A stretch of DNA of 64,000 nucleotides from Martinezella multihospitum (GCF_900094585.1 NZ_FMAG01000001.1:944530-1008529), one strand, 5' to 3'. Shown: positions 35,422 through 44,135, numbered from the stretch's first letter. Notes: generated by a model from the letters alone, not told the origin. Numbers and translations are program-made.

Positions 35422-37157
35422 TGCAGCGGCTTCTCGGTCGTCTCGCCTCTCTGCGGGACAGGCGAGGGAACGTCGCCGTCACGACTGCGCTCGTCTCGCC
35501 CCTCATCCTGTATTGCCTTGGCCTCGGCATCGATTACGGCATGATGACGCTGCAGCAACGGCGCCTGCAGCAGTTGAGCGACATCGGAGCGATATCGGCT
35601 GCCTCCGATATCGCAAATGCGCAGACCGCGCTTCTGAACAATCTCCAGAGCAATGGCACGACCGCAGCAGTTGCCTCCGGCAGCAGCTATATGACGAGCA
35701 ACGGGCTCGTCAACGCCGCTACGGCCAACTCCGGTCAATACGAGACCGTGGCCAATCTGGTCCTCGGCACCTACACGGCAGATACGTCGATCCCGCTTGC
35801 AAACCGCTTCTCCTCGACGGGAACCTCGCCGTATGATTCCGTCAAGGTGACATTGACCCAAAAGGCAGTGATGCCTTTCGCTTCCGCCTTTGCCACGGCG
35901 CCGACCCTGAGCGCGACAGGCACCGCATCCAGCGAGCGTCTGGCTGCCTTCTCGGTGGGATCGCGGCTTGCGAGCCTCAATGGTGGTATTCTGAACCAGC
36001 TTCTTGGCACGTTGCTGGGAACGCAAATCTCTCTGAAAGTCGCCGATTATCAGTCGCTCGTCAGCGCGAATGTCAATCTTCTGAGCTTTCTCAATCTCCT
36101 GGCGACGGATCTGAAGCTTACCGGCGTGAGTTATAACCAGCTTCTGGCGACAGATGTCACCTATGACAAGCTTCTCGGCGCTCTTGGCAAGTCGACCAAT
36201 CTTTCGGCCGGAGTCGTCACCCTCATTAACAATCTCGGCAAGACGCTCGGCACGACGAAACTGACCGTCAAGCTGCAGGATATCGTGAATCTCGGTCCAT
36301 TGGGGAGCAATATCGTCGGCACTTCGCCCAATCTGACGGCCACCATGAATGTGCTGGATCTGATCTCGGCAACCGCAATGGCTGCCAACCAGCAAAAGCA
36401 GATCGCGCTCGATCTCGGGGCAGCTCTGCCGGGCGTCGCGACCGCGAAGCTGACGCTGGCGATCGGAGAAATGTCCCAGCAGACGCCGGCCCTTGCCGTG
36501 GGCGCTCCGGGCACAATCGTTCGCACACCGCAAGTCCGTGCCGCGCTCGAGGTCGCTGTCACCGGCCTGTCCCTGATCGCCGGGCTGAAGCTCAGGGTTC
36601 CGCTCTATATCGAGCTTGCCCCCGCGGAAGCCAAGCTTGCCTCGATCACCTGTGTCGGCGGCTCCATGCCGAACGCGGTCGTCGGGATAGACGCCGTGCC
36701 AGGTGTTGCCGAGGTAGATCTTGGCGACGTCAATACGTCTGCTTTCGTAAACTTCGGCTCCGAGCCGCGGGTAACGCCGGCTGCGATCATCGATTCCCTT
36801 CTTCTCAAAGTGATTGCGAGTGCGCAGGTCGATATCGCCAATATGAGCCCGACACGATTGAACTTTCAGCCTTCGGAGATCTCGGCAGGTACGATCAAGA
36901 CGGTTTCAACCAGCACCGTCCTGACGTCTACGGTCTCGTCGCTCCTGAAAAACGCGACCATCACCATCCAATTGCTCATCTTGACCATTGGTACGCCGTC
37001 GGGGGTGCTTTCAGCCGTTGCCGATACGCTGTCGGTCGTGACCGCGCCGCTCGATCAGGTTCTGTACGGCCTTCTCGGCCTTCTCGGGCTTGGTATCGGT
37101 CAAGCCGACGTGAGCGTTACCGACGCAAGATGCACACAGCCTGTGCTGGTGCAGTAA
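35421..37157 (+). CDS. TadG-like exported protein with TadE/G N-terminal anchor
   Basis: The 578-residue protein starts with the TadG-type N-terminal region, RDRRGNVAVTTALVSPLILYC and GIDYGMMTLQQRRLQQLSD (a helix followed by a coiled stretch). The rest is a Ser/Thr/Leu/Val-rich, probably beta-rich periplasmic part with many LLGT- and TSTVL-like repeats, and a Cys near the end. Relatives are annotated as pilus assembly or putative secreted proteins. It is coupled to the TadE-like gene and converges with the LysR gene 25 bases away. Confidence 0.8.
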   Translation: MQRLLGRLASLRDRRGNVAVTTALVSPLILYCLGLGIDYGMMTLQQRRLQQLSDIGAISAASDIANAQTALLNNLQSNGTTAAVASGSSYMTSNGLVNAATANSGQYETVANLVLGTYTADTSIPLANRFSSTGTSPYDSVKVTLTQKAVMPFASAFATAPTLSATGTASSERLAAFSVGSRLASLNGGILNQLLGTLLGTQISLKVADYQSLVSANVNLLSFLNLLATDLKLTGVSYNQLLATDVTYDKLLGALGKSTNLSAGVVTLINNLGKTLGTTKLTVKLQDIVNLGPLGSNIVGTSPNLTATMNVLDLISATAMAANQQKQIALDLGAALPGVATAKLTLAIGEMSQQTPALAVGAPGTIVRTPQVRAALEVAVTGLSLIAGLKLRVPLYIELAPAEAKLASITCVGGSMPNAVVGIDAVPGVAEVDLGDVNTSAFVNFGSEPRVTPAAIIDSLLLKVIASAQVDIANMSPTRLNFQPSEISAGTIKTVSTSTVLTSTVSSLLKNATITIQLLILTIGTPSGVLSAVADTLSVVTAPLDQVLYGLLGLLGLGIGQADVSVTDARCTQPVLVQ

Positions 37158-37182
37158 CGGCTGCTCGGAACGACGCGCGGTA

Positions 37183-38091
37183 TCAGGAATTCGTGCCCGG
37201 CAGGCTGTAGGCCTGCTGGAAATAACGCCTGAAGGCAAGCATTGGCTGGCTGAACTCGACATTGGTTCGCCAGGCGAGCCCCACATCCATGGGTGGAACC
37301 GGGTCTTGAATGTTCACGGTCTCGATCCGCCTTCCCTCCAGCGACCAGGGGCGATGCACCATATCCGACAAAATGGCGACGCCGAGGCCGTTCGCCACCA
37401 TTGATCTGACGGCTTCGATCGAACTGGTCCTCAGGAGCACCTTCGGTTGATAGGGGCTTCGGCTCCAGTATCGCAACGAGGAGTGAGCCGCCTCGTCGAC
37501 TGTCAGCATGATGTAGGGCTCCTCGGCGATTTCACGCAGACCTATCCCGTCGCGACGTTGCAGGTCGTGGCCGGCTGGCAGCCAGAGGCGCCTGACGGAG
37601 CTCAGGAGCGTTTCCGTCGTCAGCATCGGATTGAGGATGTTGGAGGTCAGCAAAACCGAAATGTCGTAGCGATTGGTCAGCAGGCCTTCCTCGATCGACT
37701 CGCGATTGACTTCGTAGAGCTGGATTTTCAGTTTCGGATAGAGACGGCGGATACGCTCGATGTGAAGCGGCAGGAAATAGCCGATGACGGTATAGGTTGC
37801 CGCGACGACCAGCTCTCCCTCTATATCGCTGCTGACGAGATTGAGATGGGTCGCCTCGTCGACCTTTGCCAGAATCTCATAGGCATGGGACAGGAATTGC
37901 CGGCCGGCCGTGGTCAGGTCCATGCCCTGTGGCGTGCGGTTGAACAGCGACACGCCGACCGTGAGTTCGAGATCCTTGATCGCTGCGGTGACGGCAGATT
38001 GCGAGATCGACAGGTTGACGGCCGCGTGCGAGATCTGTCCATATTCTGCTGTGGCAACGAAATAACGAAGCTGCCGCAAACTCAGGCTCAT
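37183..38091 (-). CDS. LysR-family regulator of the pxp operon
   Basis: The 302-residue regulator has an N-terminal winged helix (residues 1-60; HAAVNLSISQSAVTAAIKDL) and an effector-binding domain (about 90-295). It is divergent from pxpA-accB-accC-pxpB-pxpC and separated by 254 AT-rich bases, the usual setting for a LysR activator of the neighbouring operon. The effector is probably the lactam or its product (inference). Confidence 0.9.
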   Translation of the reverse strand: MSLSLRQLRYFVATAEYGQISHAAVNLSISQSAVTAAIKDLELTVGVSLFNRTPQGMDLTTAGRQFLSHAYEILAKVDEATHLNLVSSDIEGELVVAATYTVIGYFLPLHIERIRRLYPKLKIQLYEVNRESIEEGLLTNRYDISVLLTSNILNPMLTTETLLSSVRRLWLPAGHDLQRRDGIGLREIAEEPYIMLTVDEAAHSSLRYWSRSPYQPKVLLRTSSIEAVRSMVANGLGVAILSDMVHRPWSLEGRRIETVNIQDPVPPMDVGLAWRTNVEFSQPMLAFRRYFQQAYSLPGTNS

Positions 38092-38187
38092 GACACCATT
38101 CCCATCTTTTTATCTGAAAATCGCTGCACCGAATCAGATTTGATGGATCTAAAACGAGCAGATTTTCGATTTATCGTTGCGCATTTT

Positions 38188-38219
38188 CGGTATTATATTG
38201 ATATTTAACGGTATTATAT
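38188..38219 (+). promoter_or_regulatory. Direct repeat between the LysR gene and pxpA
   Basis: CGGTATTATAT occurs at 38188-38198 and again at 38209-38219. The 21-base step places both on one face of the DNA, as expected for a dimer or tetramer of a LysR protein. A palindromic TTATCAGATAA lies nearby at about 38246. Confidence 0.5.
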
Positions 38220-38345
38220 GGCGCTATTTTGAGCGTCGATATCAATTTATCAGATAATAGTTCTTAGAAAATTGTATTTTTCAAGTGCATCCTTTCCTTC
38301 TAGCGTTCTTGTATCGATCCCCATTTGGGGCGCAGGCGCGAGGGA

Positions 38346-39158
38346 ATGCATTTGAAGGAAGCTGTCGACATCAATTGCGACATGGGGGAGGCCTTCGGCC
38401 GATGGCGGATCGGCGACGCACATGACGAGGAGCTTATCTCCCTTATCAGCTCGGCCAACATTGCCACCGGTTTTCACGCCGGCGATCCCAATCTCATGGA
38501 TGAGACCGTGCGGATGGCCGCCGCCCACGGCGTCGGCGTCGGCGCACATCCCGGTTACAACGACCTCCAGGGTTTCGGGCGGCGGAAGATCAACGGCACC
38601 AGCCGCGAAATCGTCAACGATCTGATCTACCAGGTTGGCGCGCTGCGTGAGTTCGCCAGGCGCTATGGCGTGCCTGTGCAGCATGTGAAGCCGCATGGCG
38701 CTCTCTATATGGAACTGGCGGCGAACGCCGATCTCTCGCAGATCTTCATACAATATATGCGCACGGTCGCGCCGAACATGTTCGTCTTCTGCATGGATGG
38801 TTCGGCCACCTGCCTTGCCGCTGAGGAAGCGGGCCAGCCTATAGTGCGCGAGTTCTATGCCGATCGCGACTATGGCGATACGGGCTGGATCGTCTTTACC
38901 AGGGACGCCGGTCGCCCCGATCCCAAGGCAATTGCCCGCAAGGTTGTCAGGGCCTGTACCGAAGGCGTCGTTCGCACCGTCAACGGTGCGGATATTCCGA
39001 TCGCCTTCGATTCCATTTGTTTTCATTCCGATACTTTGGGTGCGCTCGACATCGTGCGCCACATGCGCGAGGCCCTCATTGCCGAGGGTATCAGGATTGC
39101 ACCCGTTTCACAGATTTTGAACAGCGACGCCGCGCGGAGGTCCCATGAGCAAGCTTGA
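38346..39158 (+). CDS. pxpA: LamB/YcsF-family 5-oxoprolinase subunit A
   Basis: The 270-residue protein starts with [19 protein letters not shown] and contains [11 protein letters not shown] and [16 protein letters not shown], the conserved motifs of LamB/YcsF (PxpA). PxpA works with PxpB and PxpC to open 5-oxoproline to glutamate with ATP. The ATG at 38346 was chosen since the family N-terminus begins there, with GAGGGA just before it. It overlaps the biotin carrier gene by 14 bases. In this operon it is joined by biotin enzyme subunits, so the substrate could be another lactam. Confidence 0.92.
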   Translation: MHLKEAVDINCDMGEAFGRWRIGDAHDEELISLISSANIATGFHAGDPNLMDETVRMAAAHGVGVGAHPGYNDLQGFGRRKINGTSREIVNDLIYQVGALREFARRYGVPVQHVKPHGALYMELAANADLSQIFIQYMRTVAPNMFVFCMDGSATCLAAEEAGQPIVREFYADRDYGDTGWIVFTRDAGRPDPKAIARKVVRACTEGVVRTVNGADIPIAFDSICFHSDTLGALDIVRHMREALIAEGIRIAPVSQILNSDAARRSHEQA

Positions 39159-39387
39159 GATCAGATCACCCCTTCCGGGAACCTTCTACCGGGCTTCGTC
39201 TCCGGACGTTCCGCCCTTCAAGGCTGATGGCGATGCCGTTGCTGCCAGCGATACGATCGGACTTATCGAGGTCATGAAAACCTTCCAGCAGATCCCTGCC
39301 GGGCTTGATGGCAAGAACATAACCTTCCTCGTCGACAACGAAGAGCCCGTCATGGCCGGGCAAGTCATCGCGGAGGTGGACCCATGA
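39145..39387 (+). CDS. Biotin carboxyl carrier protein (AccB-like)
   Basis: The 80-residue protein is a lone biotinyl domain. The biotin-accepting lysine is about Lys45 in EVMKTF, in place of the more usual AMKM or VMKL. It lacks the N-terminal extension of housekeeping AccB (about 150 residues), so it is a minimal carrier. It overlaps pxpA by 14 bases and accC by 4 bases. It would carry carboxybiotin from AccC to the PxpB/PxpC unit (inference). Confidence 0.88.
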   Translation: MSKLEIRSPLPGTFYRASSPDVPPFKADGDAVAASDTIGLIEVMKTFQQIPAGLDGKNITFLVDNEEPVMAGQVIAEVDP

Positions 39388-40769
39388 CGATCCGCTCGGT
39401 CCTCATTGCCAATCGCGGCGAAATCGCCGTTAGGATCATCAAGGCTGCCAAGGCGCTCGGCATTCGCACGGTGCAGGTCCATAGCGCCGCAGATGCCGAC
39501 ATGCTTGCGGTGAAGCTCGCCGACGAGGCGATCAATATTGGCTCGCCGGCGCCGAAAAAATCCTACCTCAACATCGAAGCCATCATCGCGGCCGCGCGGA
39601 CAGCCGGTGTGGATGCCGTCCATCCGGGCTATGGGTTCCTTTCGGAAAATGGAGATTTCGCCGATGCCGTCGCGGCGGCGGGCATGATCTTCATCGGGCC
39701 AAGCGGCGAGGCCATCCGGCTGCTCGGTGACAAGGTGGCAGCTCGCGAGATAGCGAAACGGGCCGGCGTTCCGACAGTACCCGGAAGCGACGGTCGTGTG
39801 GCGGATATCGACGCCGCCGAAGCGATTGCCGAACACGTCGGTTTTCCCATGATGATCAAGGCTGCAGCCGGCGGCGGTGGGCGTGGCATCCGCATCGTGC
39901 AGTCGCTGGCCGAGCTTCGAGAGCAGTTTCCGTTGGCATCGGCGGAGGCGGCCGCGGCTTTCGGTGATGGCGGCCTTTACATGGAGAAGGTCATCACCCG
40001 CGCCCGGCACATTGAGGTGCAGATCTTTGGCGACGGGCGAAATTTCGTCCATTGCTTCGAGCGCGAATGCTCGCTGCAGCGGCGCCGCCAGAAGGTGTGG
40101 GAGGAAGCGCAGGCCTTTCTGCTTCCCGATGATATCAGGCAGCGCCTCTGCGCCAGCGCCGTGGCGCTTGCCGCCGAAGTCGGCTATCGCGGCGCGGGCA
40201 CCGTCGAATATCTCTACGACGAGGATAGCAGGCAATTCTACTTCATCGAGGTGAATACCCGCATCCAGGTCGAACATCCGGTGACCGAAATGATCACCGG
40301 CATCGATCTGGTGCAGGAGATGTTCAAGGTTGCCGGCGGCGCTCCTTTGTCGTTGTCGCAGTCCGATATCCGGACGCGTGGTCACGCCATCGAGTGCAGG
40401 ATCAATGCCGAAGACCCGGCCAAGGGCTTTCTGCCGGCGCCGGGCACCGTGACGCGGCTTTCCATTCCGGAAGGCGAGGGCATCCGCTTCGATACGATGC
40501 TCTATGCCGGCTATACCGTACCGCCCTTCTACGACTCTCTCCTCGGCAAGCTCATCGTCTGGGCCGAAGACCGCAATGCCTGCCTCGACAGACTGGCCAG
40601 CGCTCTTTCCAATCTGACGATCGAAGGCTTGCCGACGACGATCCCCTTGCACCTTGCGCTCGCCCGCGATCCGTCGGTGCGCAAGGGTGCATTCCATACG
40701 CGTTTTCTCGAATCCTGGCTGGAGACCGATTTTGCCGCGGTTGACGGCGTATCGACGGAGGTTGCCTGA
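39384..40769 (+). CDS. accC: Biotin carboxylase (AccC-like)
   Basis: The 461-residue enzyme uses ATP and bicarbonate to carboxylate biotin. Motifs: IANRGEIAVRII (N-terminus), AVHPGYGFLSEN near residues 78-89, the glycine loop MIKAAAGGGGRG near 157-168, and FIEVNTRIQVEHPVTEM near 285-302. The stretch normally QRRHQKV reads QRRRQKV here, so the conserved His is Arg (about residue 235), and EEAPAP reads EEAQAF. Both changes lie in the active-site region. It sits between the carrier and pxpB, with overlapping ends. Members of this type next to pxp genes are often called acetyl-CoA carboxylase; the context argues for a lactam-related role. Confidence 0.9.
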   Translation: MTIRSVLIANRGEIAVRIIKAAKALGIRTVQVHSAADADMLAVKLADEAINIGSPAPKKSYLNIEAIIAAARTAGVDAVHPGYGFLSENGDFADAVAAAGMIFIGPSGEAIRLLGDKVAAREIAKRAGVPTVPGSDGRVADIDAAEAIAEHVGFPMMIKAAAGGGGRGIRIVQSLAELREQFPLASAEAAAAFGDGGLYMEKVITRARHIEVQIFGDGRNFVHCFERECSLQRRRQKVWEEAQAFLLPDDIRQRLCASAVALAAEVGYRGAGTVEYLYDEDSRQFYFIEVNTRIQVEHPVTEMITGIDLVQEMFKVAGGAPLSLSQSDIRTRGHAIECRINAEDPAKGFLPAPGTVTRLSIPEGEGIRFDTMLYAGYTVPPFYDSLLGKLIVWAEDRNACLDRLASALSNLTIEGLPTTIPLHLALARDPSVRKGAFHTRFLESWLETDFAAVDGVSTEVA

Positions 40770-41644
40770 TGCCTGCTCGCTTTACGTTCGGAGGTGACGA
40801 GCATCTCTTCGTCGAATGCAGCGATGAGATGTCCCTTGAGGCCTTCTTCAAGAGCCTGTCGATGGCTAAGGGAGTGCGCGAGAGCGCGATCAAGGGCGTC
40901 ACCGAAATCTGCCCTGCCAACGCTTCCTTCCAGATCAAGTTCGATCCCGACGTAATCAAGCCGGACGATCTCTTGCGGGAGGTCAAGGCAATCGAGGGCG
41001 CGGCCGAGAAGGCGGAGCCGGTCATCACAACCCGTATCGTCGAGATCCCGGTCTTCTACAATGATCCCTGGACGCATGAGACGCTGATGCGCTTCCGCGA
41101 GCGGCATCAGGAGCCGACCGGCACCGATCTCGACTACGCCGCCAGGATCAACGGCTATGGCGCGGTCGAGGATTTCATCTCGGTTCATGCCGGCTCGCCC
41201 TGGTTCGTCTCCATGGTCGGCTTCGTTGCCGGCCTGCCTTTCATGTATCAGATGGTCGAGCGGCAGCGGCAGATCGAGGTGCCGAAATATCTGCGCCCAC
41301 GCACCGATACGCCGCGGCTGACTGTGGGACATGGCGGCTGCTTCGGCTGCATCTATTCGGTGCGCGGCGCGGGCGGCTACCAGATGTTCGGCATCACGCC
41401 GATGCCGATCTTCGACCCTACGCAATCCACCAGTTATCTCCGCGATTTCATGGTGTTCTTCCGTCCGGGCGACATCGTGAAATTCCGGCCGATCGATCGC
41501 GATGGTTACGATCAGGCGGTCGAGGATGTCGACAAGGGCCGCTTCGCGCCGCCGATCCGCGAGGTCAGCTTCGATCTTCGCCAGTACCAGGCCGATATCG
41601 GCGGCTACAACGCCAAGCTGGAGGGTGCGCTGCATGGCCATTAA
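40769..41644 (+). CDS. pxpB: 5-oxoprolinase subunit B / allophanate hydrolase subunit 1-like (PxpB)
   Basis: The 291-residue protein has the AHS1/KipI fold. Motifs include VHAGSPWFVSMVGFVAGLPF and PRTDTPRLTVGHGG. It is longer than E. coli PxpB (about 218 residues), with extra sequence at both ends. The same fold is half of the carboxyltransferase domain of urea carboxylase. The start shares a base with the accC stop (TGATG), and the end overlaps pxpC by eleven bases, so a PxpB-PxpC complex is expected. Confidence 0.88.
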   Translation: MPARFTFGGDEHLFVECSDEMSLEAFFKSLSMAKGVRESAIKGVTEICPANASFQIKFDPDVIKPDDLLREVKAIEGAAEKAEPVITTRIVEIPVFYNDPWTHETLMRFRERHQEPTGTDLDYAARINGYGAVEDFISVHAGSPWFVSMVGFVAGLPFMYQMVERQRQIEVPKYLRPRTDTPRLTVGHGGCFGCIYSVRGAGGYQMFGITPMPIFDPTQSTSYLRDFMVFFRPGDIVKFRPIDRDGYDQAVEDVDKGRFAPPIREVSFDLRQYQADIGGYNAKLEGALHGH

Positions 41645-42605
41645 GGTTCTTCATCACGGCCTTTCCACCACCATTCAGGATCTCGGACGGCCCGGCTATT
41701 TCCATCTCGGTATTCCCCTCGGCGGCGCCATGGATCGTTATGCGATGCGGGCGGCAAATCTTCTGGTCGGCAATGACGAGGGGGCTGCCGGGCTGGAAGC
41801 AGTCTTCATGGGGCCGAAGCTCGAATTCCTCGACGATGCGCTGATTGCCGTTACCGGCGCCGACATGCCCGTCAGGATCGATGGCGAGCTTCAGCCGGGA
41901 TGGACGGCGCTCAAGGTGAAAGCGGGACAGACGGTAAGCTTCGATTTTCTGAAGTCCGGTGCGCGGATCAGCATTGCGGTGTCCGGCGGCATCGATGTTC
42001 CCGAAGCGTTGGGCAGCCGGTCGACCTATGTGATCGGCGCGCTTGGCGGCCTGAACGGCAAGGCCATCGCCGCCGGCGATGAGCTTCCCGTCGGCTCAGG
42101 CGCCATGGCGAGTGCGGGTCGATCCGTTGCCGAAGAACTGCGCCGCAAGCCTGGCATGCCGGCGGAACTCCGGGTTCTGCCGGGGCTCTACTGGGATCGG
42201 CTGACCGAGGAGACGAAGAGCAACTTCTTTGCCGACCAGTGGAAGGTGGCACCGGAGGCCGATCGCATGGGCTATCGCTTCCGCGGCGGCCGCAAGCTCG
42301 AATTCGTCGAGCGCAAGCAGCCCTTTGGCGCAGGCTCGGATCCCTCCAACATCGTCGACAGCTGCTATCCCTATGGTTCGATCCAGGTGCCGGGCGGAAC
42401 GGAGCCGATCATCCTGCATCGCGATGCTGTCTCCGGCGGCGGTTATTTCATGCTGGGAACGGTGATCTCGGCCGACATGGATCTGATCGCGCAGCTGCAG
42501 CCGCATACGCCGACGCAGTTCGTGGAGGTCACCATGGATCAGGCACTGGCGGCGCGTGCGGACCGTCAGGCGTTGCTTGCGCGCCTTCGTGCCGCTCTCG
42601 CATAG
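41634..42605 (+). CDS. pxpC: 5-oxoprolinase subunit C / allophanate hydrolase subunit 2-like (PxpC)
   Basis: The 323-residue protein has the AHS2/KipA family features: GLSTTIQDLGRPGYFHLGIP at the N-terminus, GGAMDRYAMRAANLLVGN, and SGGGYFMLGTVISADMD near the C-terminus. It is the last gene of the operon. AHS2 is the other half of the carboxyltransferase domain of urea carboxylase and the partner of AHS1 in 5-oxoprolinase. The ATG at 41634 was chosen because the family N-terminus starts there. It converges with the GntR gene. Confidence 0.9.
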   Translation: MAIKVLHHGLSTTIQDLGRPGYFHLGIPLGGAMDRYAMRAANLLVGNDEGAAGLEAVFMGPKLEFLDDALIAVTGADMPVRIDGELQPGWTALKVKAGQTVSFDFLKSGARISIAVSGGIDVPEALGSRSTYVIGALGGLNGKAIAAGDELPVGSGAMASAGRSVAEELRRKPGMPAELRVLPGLYWDRLTEETKSNFFADQWKVAPEADRMGYRFRGGRKLEFVERKQPFGAGSDPSNIVDSCYPYGSIQVPGGTEPIILHRDAVSGGGYFMLGTVISADMDLIAQLQPHTPTQFVEVTMDQALAARADRQALLARLRAALA

Positions 42606-42671
42606 GGAGTTAAATGGATGATCGCCTCTTCGATCCCCCGTTTCCAGCACAGGTCAAGGATTGCCTGTGCC

Positions 42672-43682
42672 TCACTCGAGAACGCGGGTCAGATAGGCGG
42701 CCGTCACGCCGGGTCCGGGGATGATCGCGACGATCTTCATCTGCGCGATCGTGCGGTCGACGGAGGCTTCGAGATGGTTCTCCATCATCGCCGCCGCCGC
42801 CTTCACCGCGCCCCGCAGCAGCAGTTCCGTAACAAGGCGCAGTTCCGTGATGATGGCGGGATCGCCGGGCAGGCCGAGCCGCCGCAACAATCGCTCCGTC
42901 GCCGTGACTGGCAGCAGGTTGTTGCGGATGGATTCCTTCAGCCGCTCATTCGGCGTTGCGAGAATGCAGATGTCGATAAAGTCGGCATGGATGGTTTCCA
43001 GCGCCGCAAGATGATCGGCCGGTTCGCGCCGCTCGAGATCGGAGAGGCGCTCGAACAGGTCGCCCAATCGCTCCCGGTCGACACGGCTGGCTCCGGCGAC
43101 CAGCGCCTGCGGTTCGAGCATGCCGCGCAGGCCGTAATGATCCTTGATCATCTGTGCGGTCAGCGGGCCGGCGATCCAGTGGGAAGATTGGTTCTTGCGC
43201 ACGAGACCACGCTCGCGCAGGCGCGTGAGTACATCGCGCACCACGGTGCGGCTGACGTTGAAATGGTCGGCAAGCTCGATCTCGATGATGCGATATTGGC
43301 CGAAGACGACGCAGCCGGCGACATCGGCCTCGACGGTATTGTAGATGCGCTCCCAGGAGGCGCGGCTTTGCAGGGCCTCGTCCGCGTGGCGCGGGATGGT
43401 GAGACCGAGGGTCTTGATATCGGTGCGCCTAGGCTCGATGCCCTGGCCGGCTGGGCCGACGAGATAGCCGCGCCCGTTGAAGCGATGCACCAGCCCTTCG
43501 CTCTCCAGTGCCTGCAGCGCTCTTTGCACGGGCGCGCGCGAGATCTGCAGGATATCGGCGATCGGCCCTTCGAGCAGTACCACGCCCTGCGGCAGGGTAT
43601 TGTCTTCGATATTACCGCGCAGAACATCCTCGGCGATCTCATAGCGCTTCTGCGCATTCGGGCGCGCATGGTTTTCGGTCAT
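42672..43682 (-). CDS. GntR/FCD regulator with two winged-helix domains
   Basis: The 336-residue protein has an unusual build. A first GntR winged helix covers about residues 13-76 (ISRAPVQRALQALESEGLV). A second covers about 109-172 (VSRTVVRDVLTRLRERGLV). The FCD ligand-binding domain follows (about 180-310). Typical FadR-type GntR proteins have one winged helix and about 230 residues. Upstream frame codons add a Cys/Arg-rich stretch that does not look real; the ATG at 43682 is the first start directly before domain one, though it has no strong ribosome binding site. It is divergent to the ABC/SDR/imidase operon and probably controls it and itself. Confidence 0.85.
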   Translation of the reverse strand: MTENHARPNAQKRYEIAEDVLRGNIEDNTLPQGVVLLEGPIADILQISRAPVQRALQALESEGLVHRFNGRGYLVGPAGQGIEPRRTDIKTLGLTIPRHADEALQSRASWERIYNTVEADVAGCVVFGQYRIIEIELADHFNVSRTVVRDVLTRLRERGLVRKNQSSHWIAGPLTAQMIKDHYGLRGMLEPQALVAGASRVDRERLGDLFERLSDLERREPADHLAALETIHADFIDICILATPNERLKESIRNNLLPVTATERLLRRLGLPGDPAIITELRLVTELLLRGAVKAAAAMMENHLEASVDRTIAQMKIVAIIPGPGVTAAYLTRVLE

Positions 43683-43761
43683 CTGATGCAATGGACTCAC
43701 GTCGTTCCGATGCCTCACTCTTACGCGTTTTGTAGTCCTAACATAGCGCAAAAATAAATGA

Positions 43762-43776
43762 CTATTGAATACAAAA
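43762..43776 (+). promoter_or_regulatory. GntR-type operator candidate, copy 1
   Basis: CTATTGAATACAAAA contains the imperfect palindrome TTGAATACAA, close to the TTGTATACAA type bound by FadR/FCD GntR proteins. It is about 80 bases upstream of the GntR start, so autoregulation is likely. Confidence 0.55.
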
Positions 43777-44012
43777 TATGTTTTTAGCGCGCAAATTTGG
43801 CAAGCTGCACTTCGGTAGGTGCCGATCTGTAGCGCCGTAAGGCGTGTTGTTTTTCTGAATGACCTTGGGTGCAACGTCACGCCATGACAGTTGCAGCGGC
43901 CGCTTTGCCGCCAATTTTGGGCGCGATCGGAAGTATCCGGCAGGTCGTCGTCTTTCTCGTCAGTTGCTCCTCAATCATTTGTGACATTGGGCTCGGATTT
44001 TTCAGAAAAAGT
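43777..44012. other. Intergenic region between the two operator copies
   Basis: No gene is supported. A 65-codon frame from 43869 has no family match and poor ribosome binding. The region probably contains the promoters of the divergent GntR gene and ABC operon. Confidence 0.4.
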
Positions 44013-44027
44013 CTATTGAATACAAAA
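44013..44027 (+). promoter_or_regulatory. GntR-type operator candidate, copy 2
   Basis: The same 15 bases CTATTGAATACAAAA recur here, 251 bases from copy 1 and about 208 bases before the first gene of the ABC/SDR/imidase operon. An exact 15-base repeat between divergent genes is good evidence for a shared regulator site. Confidence 0.6.
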
Positions 44028-44115
44028 ATCATTTATGTAATGCTCCCATCATCAAGGCGCTCGTGAGAAGCGTCGCAGGTGGAACTCTTTGAAACGCCAA
44101 GGAACATCTCTTTGA

Positions 44116-44135
44116 CGCGCATGTGATCATGCGCG
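44116..44135 (+). promoter_or_regulatory. Leader hairpin of the second ABC operon
   Basis: CGCGCATG at 44116-44123 pairs perfectly with CATGCGCG at 44128-44135 around a TGAT loop. It lies about 100 bases before the first gene and has no T-run. It may stabilise the 5' end or be a DNA-level site. Confidence 0.4.

Noticed and set aside
39186..40697. A 503-codon minus-strand frame opposite accC
   Set aside because: Biotin carboxylase motifs on the plus strand are unambiguous; the opposite frame is a shadow.
43869..44066. A 65-codon plus-strand frame between the GntR gene and ABC operon
   Set aside because: It covers one of the operator repeats, has no good ribosome binding site and no recognisable product.
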